NCBI GenBank assembly: GCA_002368575.1
Contig: DFEA01000026.1
Span: 1-6,204 of the forward strand
Reading direction: 5' to 3'
Source of the DNA: Lachnospiraceae bacterium UBA3814
GTDB lineage: Bacteria > Bacillota > Clostridia > Lachnospirales > Lachnospiraceae
Length of the DNA: 6,204 bases
Shown: positions 1 to 5,770 of the stretch, one piece after another
Layout: each line of letters opens with the position of its first letter
How positions within the stretch are numbered: position 1 is the first letter of the stretch
Translations under genes and position numbers: made by a program
The notes under the pieces: model-generated
What the model saw: only the letters and a program-made list of their open reading frames with translations
What the model was told of the DNA's origin: nothing
The model's database searches: none

Positions 1-1844
1 AAATATCGACCTGGTGGAGCTCTGTTGCGGAAAGGGTAAGACAGACCTCGAACGTGATAAAGAATATTCCGGAAATGTCCTACGAGGATACGCTTGCCAT
101 GCTGCTTGCGCTCACCGAGCAGGACCCCGATTCACAGGATATCTACATGGCTTACGGGGACACCTCCAGATTCCTTGACGGCTCGGGCTGGGTGCCGGAC
201 GACACCTTCGTGTTTACCGACAGGGCCTGGTATCAGGGAGCTTTAAGCAGGAATGGAGAGATATATTCCTCGGAGCCCTATCTTGACGCTTCAACAGGAA
301 AGACCTGTCTTGCCTGCTCCATACTGATACGGGATAATGTGGTGCTGAGCAGCGATGTGACCTTTGATAAGGTAGAGGAGAGGCTGAAGGGCTTCAGCTC
401 CATTTCCCCGGACGTCAGATATTATGTTGTAAACAAGGATACTAAGGATATTCTTATAAGCAATATGACAGAGCTTAACGGCCAGAGTCTTGACGGAAGC
501 TCCGATGCGGTATGCAGCGGCCTTTCGGGGATATTCGGCTCCTTAAACACCACGGCGACTGCGGATGGGAGCAGAGTGATCACCGCTAAAACAGGAGCCG
601 GTTCGATGATGTTTACGGCTACTGATATCGCAGGAACCTCCTGGGTGATAGTGAGCGCTGTTCCTTCATCTATTCTGAGCAACAGTATTTTAAGGGTTAT
701 GTTCATAACCTTTGCGAGCGCGATACTGCTGCTTATACTGATATCGGCACTCCTTTATGTAAGCCTGAGCAGGGCCATCAACCCCGTTTCCAAGGTCACG
801 GACAGGATCACGGATATAAGCAGGGGCGATTTCACCGTTACCATCGAGCCTGAGGGAAATAATGAGATAACTACTCTGAGCGAGAGCTTAAACGAATATA
901 TCAGCAAAATGCGGTCCACGCTGAACACTCTTTCCGGGATATCCGGACAGATGAACAACAGTGCGGGGCAGTGCTATGATATTTCCCATACGCTGTCGAG
1001 TGCCAATCAGAATCAGGGAGAATCCATAGAACGGCTCAATTCAACGCTTTCTGATATGGATCATTCCATTGAGGATATAGCGCACGCGGCTACGGAGCTT
1101 GCCTCTACCTCGGGAAGCCTTGCACGGAACGCGGAGGAAGTAAGAAAGCTCTGTGATGAAACACTTGCCGCGTCGGTACAGGGCAAGGAAGAGATGCATA
1201 CAATGACGAAGAATGTAAGTACGCTTAATTCTACGATAGGCGAGCTTACCGCGCTTATCCGCCAGACGGCAAGATCCGTAGAGGAGATCAACGGGATAAC
1301 GGATACCATAAACGCCATATCCGCTCAGACGAATCTGCTTTCCCTTAACGCTTCGATCGAGGCTGCAAGGGCCGGTGAGCTCGGAAAGGGCTTTGCCGTT
1401 GTCGCTACGGAGGTAGGGCTTCTTGCCAACCAGTCTTCTGATGCGACCGAGACTATCCGCGGTCTTGTTGACGATATCGCAAAGAATATTTCCGATATTA
1501 ATGCGAAGGCTGATGCCTGCGTTAAGGATATGGAGGCCTGCTTAAGCGGCGTGGACGAGGCAAACGGATCCTTTGACAAGATATACGAGGATGTTGCGAG
1601 AGCGACGGACGGGGTAGTGGAAATAGCCGGCGGAATAGAAAAGATCAATGCTGTCGCGTCAAACAATGCTGCCACCACGCAGGAACAGGCATCACGTATC
1701 AGCGAGGTGATAGAGCTGAGCAACAGGATAGTAACGGAAAGCGGCAAGCTTAAGGAAGAAACGGAGAATATCACGGGGATCTCAGAGGATCTGAACCAGT
1801 ACTCCGTTGAGATAAATAATGACCTGTCACAGTATACGGTCTGA
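1..1844 (+). CDS. Methyl-accepting chemotaxis protein with dCache sensor domain (5' end missing)
   Basis: Transmembrane chemoreceptor that would bind a ligand outside the cell and control CheA/CheW inside. The frame is open from the left edge (first whole codon at 3), so the N-terminal membrane segment and part of the sensor lie outside the window. A GTG at 54 is in frame but has no SD and sits inside the sensor domain, so it is not the true start. Counting from that GTG, the remaining dCache_1 part runs to about residue 205 with the RAWY (57-60) and EPYLD (74-78) motifs. A membrane segment follows at about 212-238, HAMP at about 239-291, and the coiled-coil signalling domain to the end. The signalling tip at 419-462 contains QTNLLSLNASIEAARAGE and GFAVVATEV, the MCP hallmark. 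The Arg usual after the EV of the tip is Gly here. There is no C-terminal CheR/CheB-tethering pentapeptide. The gene is closed by the terminator just downstream. The family call is certain; the ligand is not. Confidence 0.97.
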   Translation, partial: ISTWWSSVAERVRQTSNVIKNIPEMSYEDTLAMLLALTEQDPDSQDIYMAYGDTSRFLDGSGWVPDDTFVFTDRAWYQGALSRNGEIYSSEPYLDASTGKTCLACSILIRDNVVLSSDVTFDKVEERLKGFSSISPDVRYYVVNKDTKDILISNMTELNGQSLDGSSDAVCSGLSGIFGSLNTTATADGSRVITAKTGAGSMMFTATDIAGTSWVIVSAVPSSILSNSILRVMFITFASAILLLILISALLYVSLSRAINPVSKVTDRITDISRGDFTVTIEPEGNNEITTLSESLNEYISKMRSTLNTLSGISGQMNNSAGQCYDISHTLSSANQNQGESIERLNSTLSDMDHSIEDIAHAATELASTSGSLARNAEEVRKLCDETLAASVQGKEEMHTMTKNVSTLNSTIGELTALIRQTARSVEEINGITDTINAISAQTNLLSLNASIEAARAGELGKGFAVVATEVGLLANQSSDATETIRGLVDDIAKNISDINAKADACVKDMEACLSGVDEANGSFDKIYEDVARATDGVVEIAGGIEKINAVASNNAATTQEQASRISEVIELSNRIVTESGKLKEETENITGISEDLNQYSVEINNDLSQYTV

Positions 1845-1865
1845 TCATATTCTTTCCGCAAACAG

Positions 1866-1904
1866 AAGCCCCGGGCCTTATTGTATGGCCCGGGGCTTTT
1901 GTTT
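1866..1904 (+). terminator. Intrinsic terminator of the chemoreceptor gene
   Basis: A perfect 12-bp stem (AAGCCCCGGGCC at 1866-1877 with GGCCCGGGGCTT at 1887-1898) closes a 9-nt loop and runs into TTTTGTTTG. It lies 22 nt past the chemoreceptor stop codon and insulates it from the next operon. On the minus strand the A-rich/T-rich flank is weak, so it acts mainly on the + strand. Confidence 0.93.
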
Positions 1905-1964
1905 GCTTAATGCGCGGGTGTATATCATCATAGTAATATTACCCTGATGCCGGTGAATCGTTTA

Positions 1965-1993
1965 TTTACCGTATCTCTTATTTATGGTATGAT
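1965..1993 (+). promoter_or_regulatory. Sigma-A-type promoter of the PDT-like/membrane protein operon
   Basis: The -35 box TTTACC (1965-1970, 4 of 6 matches to TTGACA) is followed by a 17-bp spacer and a -10 box TATGAT (1988-1993, 5 of 6). A TGG at 1985-1987 supplies the extended -10 TG dinucleotide. Transcription would begin near 2000, giving a leader of about 57 nt to the TTG start. It is the only good promoter in the 160 bp between the terminator and the operon. Confidence 0.7.
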
Positions 1994-1997
1994 ACGG
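1969..1997. repeat. Inverted repeat over the operon promoter (possible operator)
   Basis: CCGTATC (1969-1975) and GATACGG (1991-1997) are perfect 7-bp inverted arms separated by 15 bp. They overlap the end of the -35 box and most of the -10 box, so a dimeric regulator bound here would block RNA polymerase. The 22-bp centre-to-centre spacing of the arms fits two turns of the helix on one face. No regulator is encoded nearby, so operator function is inferred from position and symmetry only. Confidence 0.4.
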
Positions 1998-2008
1998 GAC
2001 AGAGGCGC

Positions 2009-2028
2009 AATGGCGGATATATGCCATT
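2009..2028 (+). other. Small hairpin in the operon 5' leader
   Basis: AATGGC (2009-2014) pairs with GCCATT (2023-2028) around an 8-nt loop. It lies about 10 nt after the predicted transcription start and 14 nt before the SD sequence. It leaves the SD free, so it may stabilise the mRNA 5' end rather than block translation. No role can be shown. Confidence 0.35.
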
Positions 2029-2041
2029 TTGAATAAGAAAA

Positions 2042-2059
2042 AGTGAGGTAATGACTTTG
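2042..2059 (+). promoter_or_regulatory. Ribosome binding site that favours a TTG start
   Basis: AGTGAGG (2042-2048) is the only SD-like sequence here. It sits 2 nt before ATG 2051, too close for normal initiation, but 8 nt before the in-frame TTG at 2057. The TTG start gives a typical MKKL signal-peptide N-terminus. The ATG start would add only Met-Thr. Confidence 0.6.
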
Positions 2060-3034
2060 AAAAAGCTGATAGGTATTCTGATACTGATGTCACTATTGTC
2101 CATGAAGGACTCCACTGATAAGGCGGAGGCTTTAAGGGTAAGCTTCCTGGGGCCGGAGGGAACCTATACCGAGGAAGCGGCAAGGTTCTGGTTCGGAAGC
2201 AATGAAGAGCTTATACCGAAGTCTACCGTTATGGAGGCTATTTCGGATGTTCAGACCGGCGAGGCGGACTTTGCGGTCATTCCTCAGGAAAATACACTGG
2301 GTGGCGCGGTGGTGGATTATGTGGACGCACTGATCGCGGCGGAGGATACCTTTGTTGTGGGAGAGGTGGTGCTGCCCATAAGCCAGACCCTTATGGGCGT
2401 GCCGGGAACAGAGCTTTCGGAGATCGGGACGGTCTGCTCACATCCTCAGGGAATCACCCAGAGTGCGGAGTGGAGAAGGAAGAACCTGCCTGATGCCGAG
2501 ACGAAGGAAATGGGCAGTACCGCGGCTGCCGCAAGCTATGTGGCGGAGCTTAAGGATAAGACCGTTGCGGCCATTGCCGCTCCGGGGGCCGCAGAGCTTT
2601 ACGGACTGGAGATCTTAGCGGAAAACGTTCAGATCACGGATACAAACAAAACCAGGTTTTATGTGCTTTCCGATGCTCCGAAAGAGGAGGACGGGCTTAG
2701 CCGGGCTGTGTTCATAGCTGACTGTGAGGGCTCAGGGATCGACGAGCTTATTGTTGCCATGAAAGAGAGCGGTCTTGAGACGGTGTTCGTCCATGACCGG
2801 CCTGAGCGAAGCATTTTAGGCAGGTACCATTTTGTGATCGAGGTAAAGGATGAAGCCGGGATATCCGACGATCAGATAGATAGGATCTGTTCAATGGAGG
2901 GGGTGCGCTTTGCAGGGTGCTTTGAAGCGACGGAAAAGAGCGTAAAGGAAACGCCGTCTGAGCCTGCCCCCGCAGAGACCGATGCCGGTCCGGAAATGGA
3001 AACAGAGGGCAGTGCTTTGGAAGGGAAGAAATGA
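2057..3034 (+). CDS. Prephenate dehydratase-domain protein with predicted signal peptide (PheA/PDT family)
   Basis: The family turns prephenate into phenylpyruvate, normally in the cytoplasm, for phenylalanine synthesis. Residues are counted from TTG 2057 (325 aa); ATG 2051 would add two. The N-terminus is MKK, a 12-13-residue hydrophobic stretch (4-16), then a polar stretch ending in AEA at 23-25, a plausible signal peptidase I site. The PDT domain follows directly: GPEGTY (32-37), PQENTLGGAV (76-85), SHPQ (128-131), STAAAA (154-159), and the catalytic-type NKTRF (197-201). The Cys of the E. coli SHPQ..QC motif is Ser here. A degenerate ACT domain covers about 217-293: HDRP (246-249) stands where ESRP normally binds Phe, and the GAL motif is not recognisable. 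An acidic, Pro-rich tail (about 299-325) ends the protein. There is no chorismate mutase domain. The stop overlaps the next start by 4 nt (ATGA), indicating translational coupling. The PDT family call is secure; export and enzymatic activity are inferred. Confidence 0.9.
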   Translation: MKKLIGILILMSLLSMKDSTDKAEALRVSFLGPEGTYTEEAARFWFGSNEELIPKSTVMEAISDVQTGEADFAVIPQENTLGGAVVDYVDALIAAEDTFVVGEVVLPISQTLMGVPGTELSEIGTVCSHPQGITQSAEWRRKNLPDAETKEMGSTAAAASYVAELKDKTVAAIAAPGAAELYGLEILAENVQITDTNKTRFYVLSDAPKEEDGLSRAVFIADCEGSGIDELIVAMKESGLETVFVHDRPERSILGRYHFVIEVKDEAGISDDQIDRICSMEGVRFAGCFEATEKSVKETPSEPAPAETDAGPEMETEGSALEGKK

Positions 3035-5340
3035 TGTCTGATATAGTGAAAAAGTGCTTTGAACATCCGGGGATCCGAAAAAAGGGGATCCTCATCATAT
3101 TTATAGAGCTTGTGATATTGGCTGTCCTTTTTTTCAGGCATTTTACCTATTCCTATGAGCTTAAATTCGGTGAAGAGGATCTGAAAATAAGGGAGGACCT
3201 GACGAGGATCACAACGCCCGGATACAGGCTAGGGATCGAAGGCATATATGAGCTGACGGTGGGTTATGAGCTGTATGAGGACGATGAAGGAGATGTCACC
3301 CTTGAGATAAGGGAGATCGAGGAAGACAGATACGCCATTGACAGCGAGAAGGTACACTTAAGAAGCTATAAGAACAGCAGTGACCTGAGGCTCTACTGCC
3401 GGGGCAGCGACATAGAGGTAAAGACCTATATACAGAACAGAGATCCGCAGAAGCATGAGCTTAAGGTGAACGGAGTACAGCTCAGATATCTGAACAAAAA
3501 AAGTGCCTTATATTATTCCTTATGGCTGCTGATCTGCTTTGGGGTGATCGATTTCTTTCTGTACATGCTGTTTAACGGAGTACCATACGGAATAAGAATG
3601 ATGGGCAGAAAGACAGGCTTCGGTCTCTGTGCGATCATCCTTCTGTCAAACCTCCCGATGTATGTGGATTACATCCCCGGCGGACACGATCTGGGCTTTC
3701 ATCTCCTGAGAATATACGGAATAGCCAGGGGACTGCTTGCGGGAGAACAGCTTCCGGTAAGGATCCATTCCGCCATATATAACGGATACGGCTATGCCAT
3801 GGGAGTATGCTACGGAGACAATTTTCTGTATCTGCCCGCATTTATGTACATCATCGGTTTTCCGCTGAGACAGGCCTATAAGGCATATGTTTTCTTTATA
3901 AATACATTGACCGTTCTGGGAAGCTATTACTGCTTTTACAGAATATCCAAAAACAGGCGGATCTCCTTTACGGGCTGTCTCGTATATTCCCTTTCTCTGT
4001 GGCGGCTTGTGGACCTTTATACCAGGGGAGCCCTGGGAGAGGCTTCCGCCATGGCATTTCTGCCTTTCATCGTGCTGGGCTTCTGGGAGCTTTTTGCAAA
4101 ACAGGAGGAGGATCACACATACAAGGATAAAAGAATATCGGGAATACTGAGCCTTGCCTTCGGCTATGCGGGTATGATACAGGTACATGTGCTGAGCGTT
4201 ATCATAGTAACTGTTTTTTCGATCCTGTTCTGCCTTCTGTGTCCGGACATGCTGTTTTCCGGGAAGCGGCTTTGGGATATCATGATCGCCGCTTTTTTGT
4301 GTCTTTTGCTGAGCGGAGGGGTCATGGTACCTCTTGTGGACTATTATCTCACCCAGCCCCTGCTGGTTGCCGGGGATGAACCGTATATTCAGGGAAAGGG
4401 TGTATACATATCCCAGATACTTTCCACTTATCTGCACCCGTTTGAAATGGCCAAAAGCTTTAACAGTGATACAAGGATGGCCTTTGAGATGCCGTTAAGC
4501 ATCGGGTGGGCTCTGCTGCTTCCACTGTTTCTGGGCATATATTTTCTGGGTACCGGAAGGATCGAAAAGAATAAGAGAGCCCTGATAAAGACAGGGTTGC
4601 TTGCGTTTTTTTCCCTGTATATGACGCTTACCCTTTTCCCCTATGACTGGATAGCGGACAATCTGCCCTCTGTTTACAGGGTGTTGGGTGCCATACAGTT
4701 TCCCTTCAGGTTCTTCATAGTATCCACAGTGCTTGCGGCTACGGTCTTTGTGCTCTGGCAGATGGATGTCTGGAAGAACAGGGACCTGGAGATAAGGCTG
4801 GCTCTTTGTGTGGTCTGTGCCGTAGGCATATGGCAGAGCGTCGACTACATGAGCAAGTATGTCAATGAGGCGGATTATTTTACAATAACCAACGATCCGG
4901 AAGAGCAGGATATCTTTTCTTCGGACATGAGGGAGTATCTCCTTGAGGGAACGGATCCGGAGTTTGCGAAGAATAATGATACGGTGGAGGCAGAGGGTGA
5001 GCTTGAGATCCTTGAGGTAAAAAAGGGAGACCTTGATTACGATATCACCGTAAACAATCCTGTTTCGGATATGGGCTTTTTTGAGGTTCCTGTTTTTGCC
5101 TATAAGGGCTTTACGGCTTTATCCGAGGAGGGAAAGCTTGATATCTCCTACGGCAAAAGCAGCAGGATAAGGGTTGCGGTACCGGGTGATTACAGCGGCC
5201 TGATCAGGATAAGGTTCAAGGAGCCTTTTTACTGGCGCGCAGCCGAGATCATCTCTGTCCTTTCCTGGCTGGGGCTTTTCGTCTGCTGTATTTATTTATA
5301 CCGGAAGACAAAAGGAAAACCGGTATACGTTGGAAACTGA
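3031..5340 (+). CDS. Multi-spanning YfhO/PTPS-related (GT-C-like) membrane protein
   Basis: 769-residue integral membrane protein resembling the '6-pyruvoyl-tetrahydropterin synthase-related' and YfhO-type membrane proteins. That group shares the layout of GT-C glycosyltransferases using polyprenyl-phosphate sugars, with active residues facing outside. TM1 is at about 18-36, then a charged, beta-rich extracytoplasmic segment (about 37-155), then roughly a dozen hydrophobic helices between 158 and 605. Key motifs are GHDLGFHLLRI (218-228), with an Asp placed like the catalytic acid of GT-C enzymes, then PVRI (242-245), NGYGYAMG (251-258), DLYTRGALGE (328-337) and QFPFRFF (556-562). A second extracytoplasmic beta domain (about 615-735) and a final TM (about 738-757) end the protein. 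An SD-like GGAAGGGAAG (3019-3028) lies within the upstream gene; a second ATG at 3034 is an equally possible start. The gene overlaps the PDT-like gene, so the two products are made together. Substrate unknown; polysaccharide or teichoic-acid decoration is a guess from the family. Confidence 0.9.
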   Translation: MMSDIVKKCFEHPGIRKKGILIIFIELVILAVLFFRHFTYSYELKFGEEDLKIREDLTRITTPGYRLGIEGIYELTVGYELYEDDEGDVTLEIREIEEDRYAIDSEKVHLRSYKNSSDLRLYCRGSDIEVKTYIQNRDPQKHELKVNGVQLRYLNKKSALYYSLWLLICFGVIDFFLYMLFNGVPYGIRMMGRKTGFGLCAIILLSNLPMYVDYIPGGHDLGFHLLRIYGIARGLLAGEQLPVRIHSAIYNGYGYAMGVCYGDNFLYLPAFMYIIGFPLRQAYKAYVFFINTLTVLGSYYCFYRISKNRRISFTGCLVYSLSLWRLVDLYTRGALGEASAMAFLPFIVLGFWELFAKQEEDHTYKDKRISGILSLAFGYAGMIQVHVLSVIIVTVFSILFCLLCPDMLFSGKRLWDIMIAAFLCLLLSGGVMVPLVDYYLTQPLLVAGDEPYIQGKGVYISQILSTYLHPFEMAKSFNSDTRMAFEMPLSIGWALLLPLFLGIYFLGTGRIEKNKRALIKTGLLAFFSLYMTLTLFPYDWIADNLPSVYRVLGAIQFPFRFFIVSTVLAATVFVLWQMDVWKNRDLEIRLALCVVCAVGIWQSVDYMSKYVNEADYFTITNDPEEQDIFSSDMREYLLEGTDPEFAKNNDTVEAEGELEILEVKKGDLDYDITVNNPVSDMGFFEVPVFAYKGFTALSEEGKLDISYGKSSRIRVAVPGDYSGLIRIRFKEPFYWRAAEIISVLSWLGLFVCCIYLYRKTKGKPVYVGN

Positions 5341-5360
5341 CGGACGGGCTCCCTCAATAT

Positions 5361-5385
5361 GAGCCGGCTTCCTAAGCCGGTTTGT
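5361..5385 (+). terminator. Probable intrinsic terminator of the operon
   Basis: CCGGCTT (5364-5370) pairs with AAGCCGG (5374-5380) around a 3-nt loop. The stem extends outward by a G-U pair and an A-U pair, and is followed by TTTG. It starts 21 nt after the stop of the membrane protein gene. The T-tract is short, so termination may be partial. Confidence 0.68.
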
Positions 5386-5405
5386 CGGATATTGTACATT
5401 TTTGG

Positions 5406-5434
5406 TTGTGCAGTATTTCTCTATATGTTAAAAT
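5406..5434 (+). promoter_or_regulatory. Extended -10 promoter for the structured RNA / fecR-like leader
   Basis: TTGTGC (5406-5411) is a weak -35 box, 17 bp upstream of TAAAAT (5429-5434, 5 of 6 matches to TATAAT). A TGT at 5426-5428 makes an extended -10, which can offset the weak -35. Transcription would start near 5441, just ahead of the paired region. I see no better promoter between here and the fecR-like start. Confidence 0.55.
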
Positions 5435-5564
5435 ATACATAAACCGCAAAAGAATAAAGGGTATGACGGTGTACCACCTGACAGAGCGCCAACTCTGCCA
5501 GGCAGGGCATAGTGTCACAAGCACTACACCATACAGACTCATCTGTGATACACACGCAAGTGAC

Positions 5565-5593
5565 ATTATATAACATTTGACTTTGCTTTACAA
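5565..5593 (-). promoter_or_regulatory. Minus-strand promoter reading back through the structured region
   Basis: On the minus strand TTGTAA (5593-5588, 4 of 6 matches) and a perfect TATAAT (5570-5565) are separated by exactly 17 bp (5587-5571). Transcription would start near 5558 and run through the paired segment 5546-5461, antisense to the + strand transcript. Past the enclosing stem, the minus strand is T-rich (CCTTTATTCTTTT, 5460-5448), which could end a ~110-nt RNA weakly. AT-rich sequence can mimic promoters, so this is a moderate call. Confidence 0.5.
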
Positions 5594-5642
5594 GAAAACT
5601 GCGTGCCGGAAAACAGGTGTGGTTTGTGTATTTCTGAATATG

Positions 5643-5683
5643 ACAGGTGAAGTGCGCATATGCATTTCACCTGTTTTTCTTTT
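5643..5683 (+). terminator. Strong intrinsic terminator upstream of the fecR-like gene
   Basis: ACAGGTGAA (5643-5651) pairs with TTCACCTGT (5666-5674). The stem continues inward as GTGC (5652-5655) with GCAT (5662-5665), giving 13 bp with one G-U pair and a 6-nt loop. TTTTCTTTT follows (5675-5683). The minus strand has no T-run after the stem, so it acts on the + strand. There is no protein gene directly before it, so it must end the RNA made from the 5406-5434 promoter or control entry into the fecR-like gene. Confidence 0.88.
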
Positions 5684-5704
5684 GCGGTGTATGTACAGCC
5701 ATTT

Positions 5705-5730
5705 CCGGATAAAGGAAACAGGTCATCCGG
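5705..5730. repeat. Inverted repeat between terminator and fecR-like gene
   Basis: CCGGAT (5705-5710) and ATCCGG (5725-5730) are perfect 6-bp arms 14 bp apart. It could be a hairpin in a read-through mRNA or a small operator. A GATAAT at 5733-5738 follows but has no -35 partner at 16-18 bp, so no promoter can be supported. I see nothing else in 5684-5770. Confidence 0.3.
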
Positions 5731-5770
5731 CTGATAATGCGGTTTTTTACGGAAAGACAGTATAAGGCGT

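Larger units (their letters stand above)
5441..5683 (+). ncRNA. Candidate structured leader RNA or small RNA ending at a strong terminator
   Basis: This ~243-nt segment runs from a predicted transcription start to a strong terminator and holds no convincing protein gene. Local pairings on the + strand are listed here. An enclosing stem has GTAT (5461-5464) with ATAC (5531-5534) and GGTGTA (5468-5473) with TACACC (5525-5530). A hairpin pairs CCTG (5477-5480) with CAGG (5499-5502) and CAGAG (5482-5486) with CTCTG (5493-5497). A small hairpin at 5512-5524 has GTG/CAC plus a U-G pair. ACAGA (5533-5537) pairs with TCTGT (5542-5546) around CTCA. CACGCA (5553-5558) pairs with TGCGTG (5600-5605). The ATAC pairing and the ACAGA hairpin share two bases and cannot both form fully. 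I compared it by eye with the common riboswitches, T-box, SRP, 6S and tmRNA signatures and recognise none. It may be a standalone RNA or an attenuating leader of the fecR-like gene 88 nt further on. Confidence 0.45.

Noticed and set aside
54..56. GTG 54 as the start of the chemoreceptor gene
   Set aside because: The reading frame is open to the window edge, no SD precedes the GTG, and starting there would cut the dCache domain and lose the first membrane segment.
3646..4437. 263-codon minus-strand open frame inside the membrane protein gene
   Set aside because: It is a shadow of the + strand gene, with no SD or domain, and a composition of the antisense type.
5474..5510. Glycine or cobalamin riboswitch fragments (AACTCTGCCAGGCA resembles conserved pieces)
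   Set aside because: The order and spacing of conserved blocks do not fit either class, and the other required motifs are absent.
5372..5541. Minus-strand small frame as a type I toxin peptide
   Set aside because: The longest form starts at the predicted -10 box. The next ATG (5544-5542) has no SD, and the peptide has several Arg/Trp breaks instead of one clean hydrophobic helix. Kept only as a remark in the antisense finding.
5463..5573. 36-codon + strand reading frame from ATG 5463 to TAA 5571-5573
   Set aside because: The SD-like AAAGGG is only 1 nt from the ATG, the frame runs through the paired region, and the peptide has no recognisable signal, domain or composition of a real small protein.
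5577..5605. TTGACT at 5577-5582 as a + strand -35 box for the fecR-like gene
   Set aside because: A 5-of-6 match, but at 16-18 bp downstream the sequence is GC-rich (TGCGTG) with no -10 box.
5731..5757. Hammerhead ribozyme core suggested by CTGATAA ... GGAAAG
   Set aside because: The core needs CUGANGA; the essential G8 is A here, and no third stem is present.
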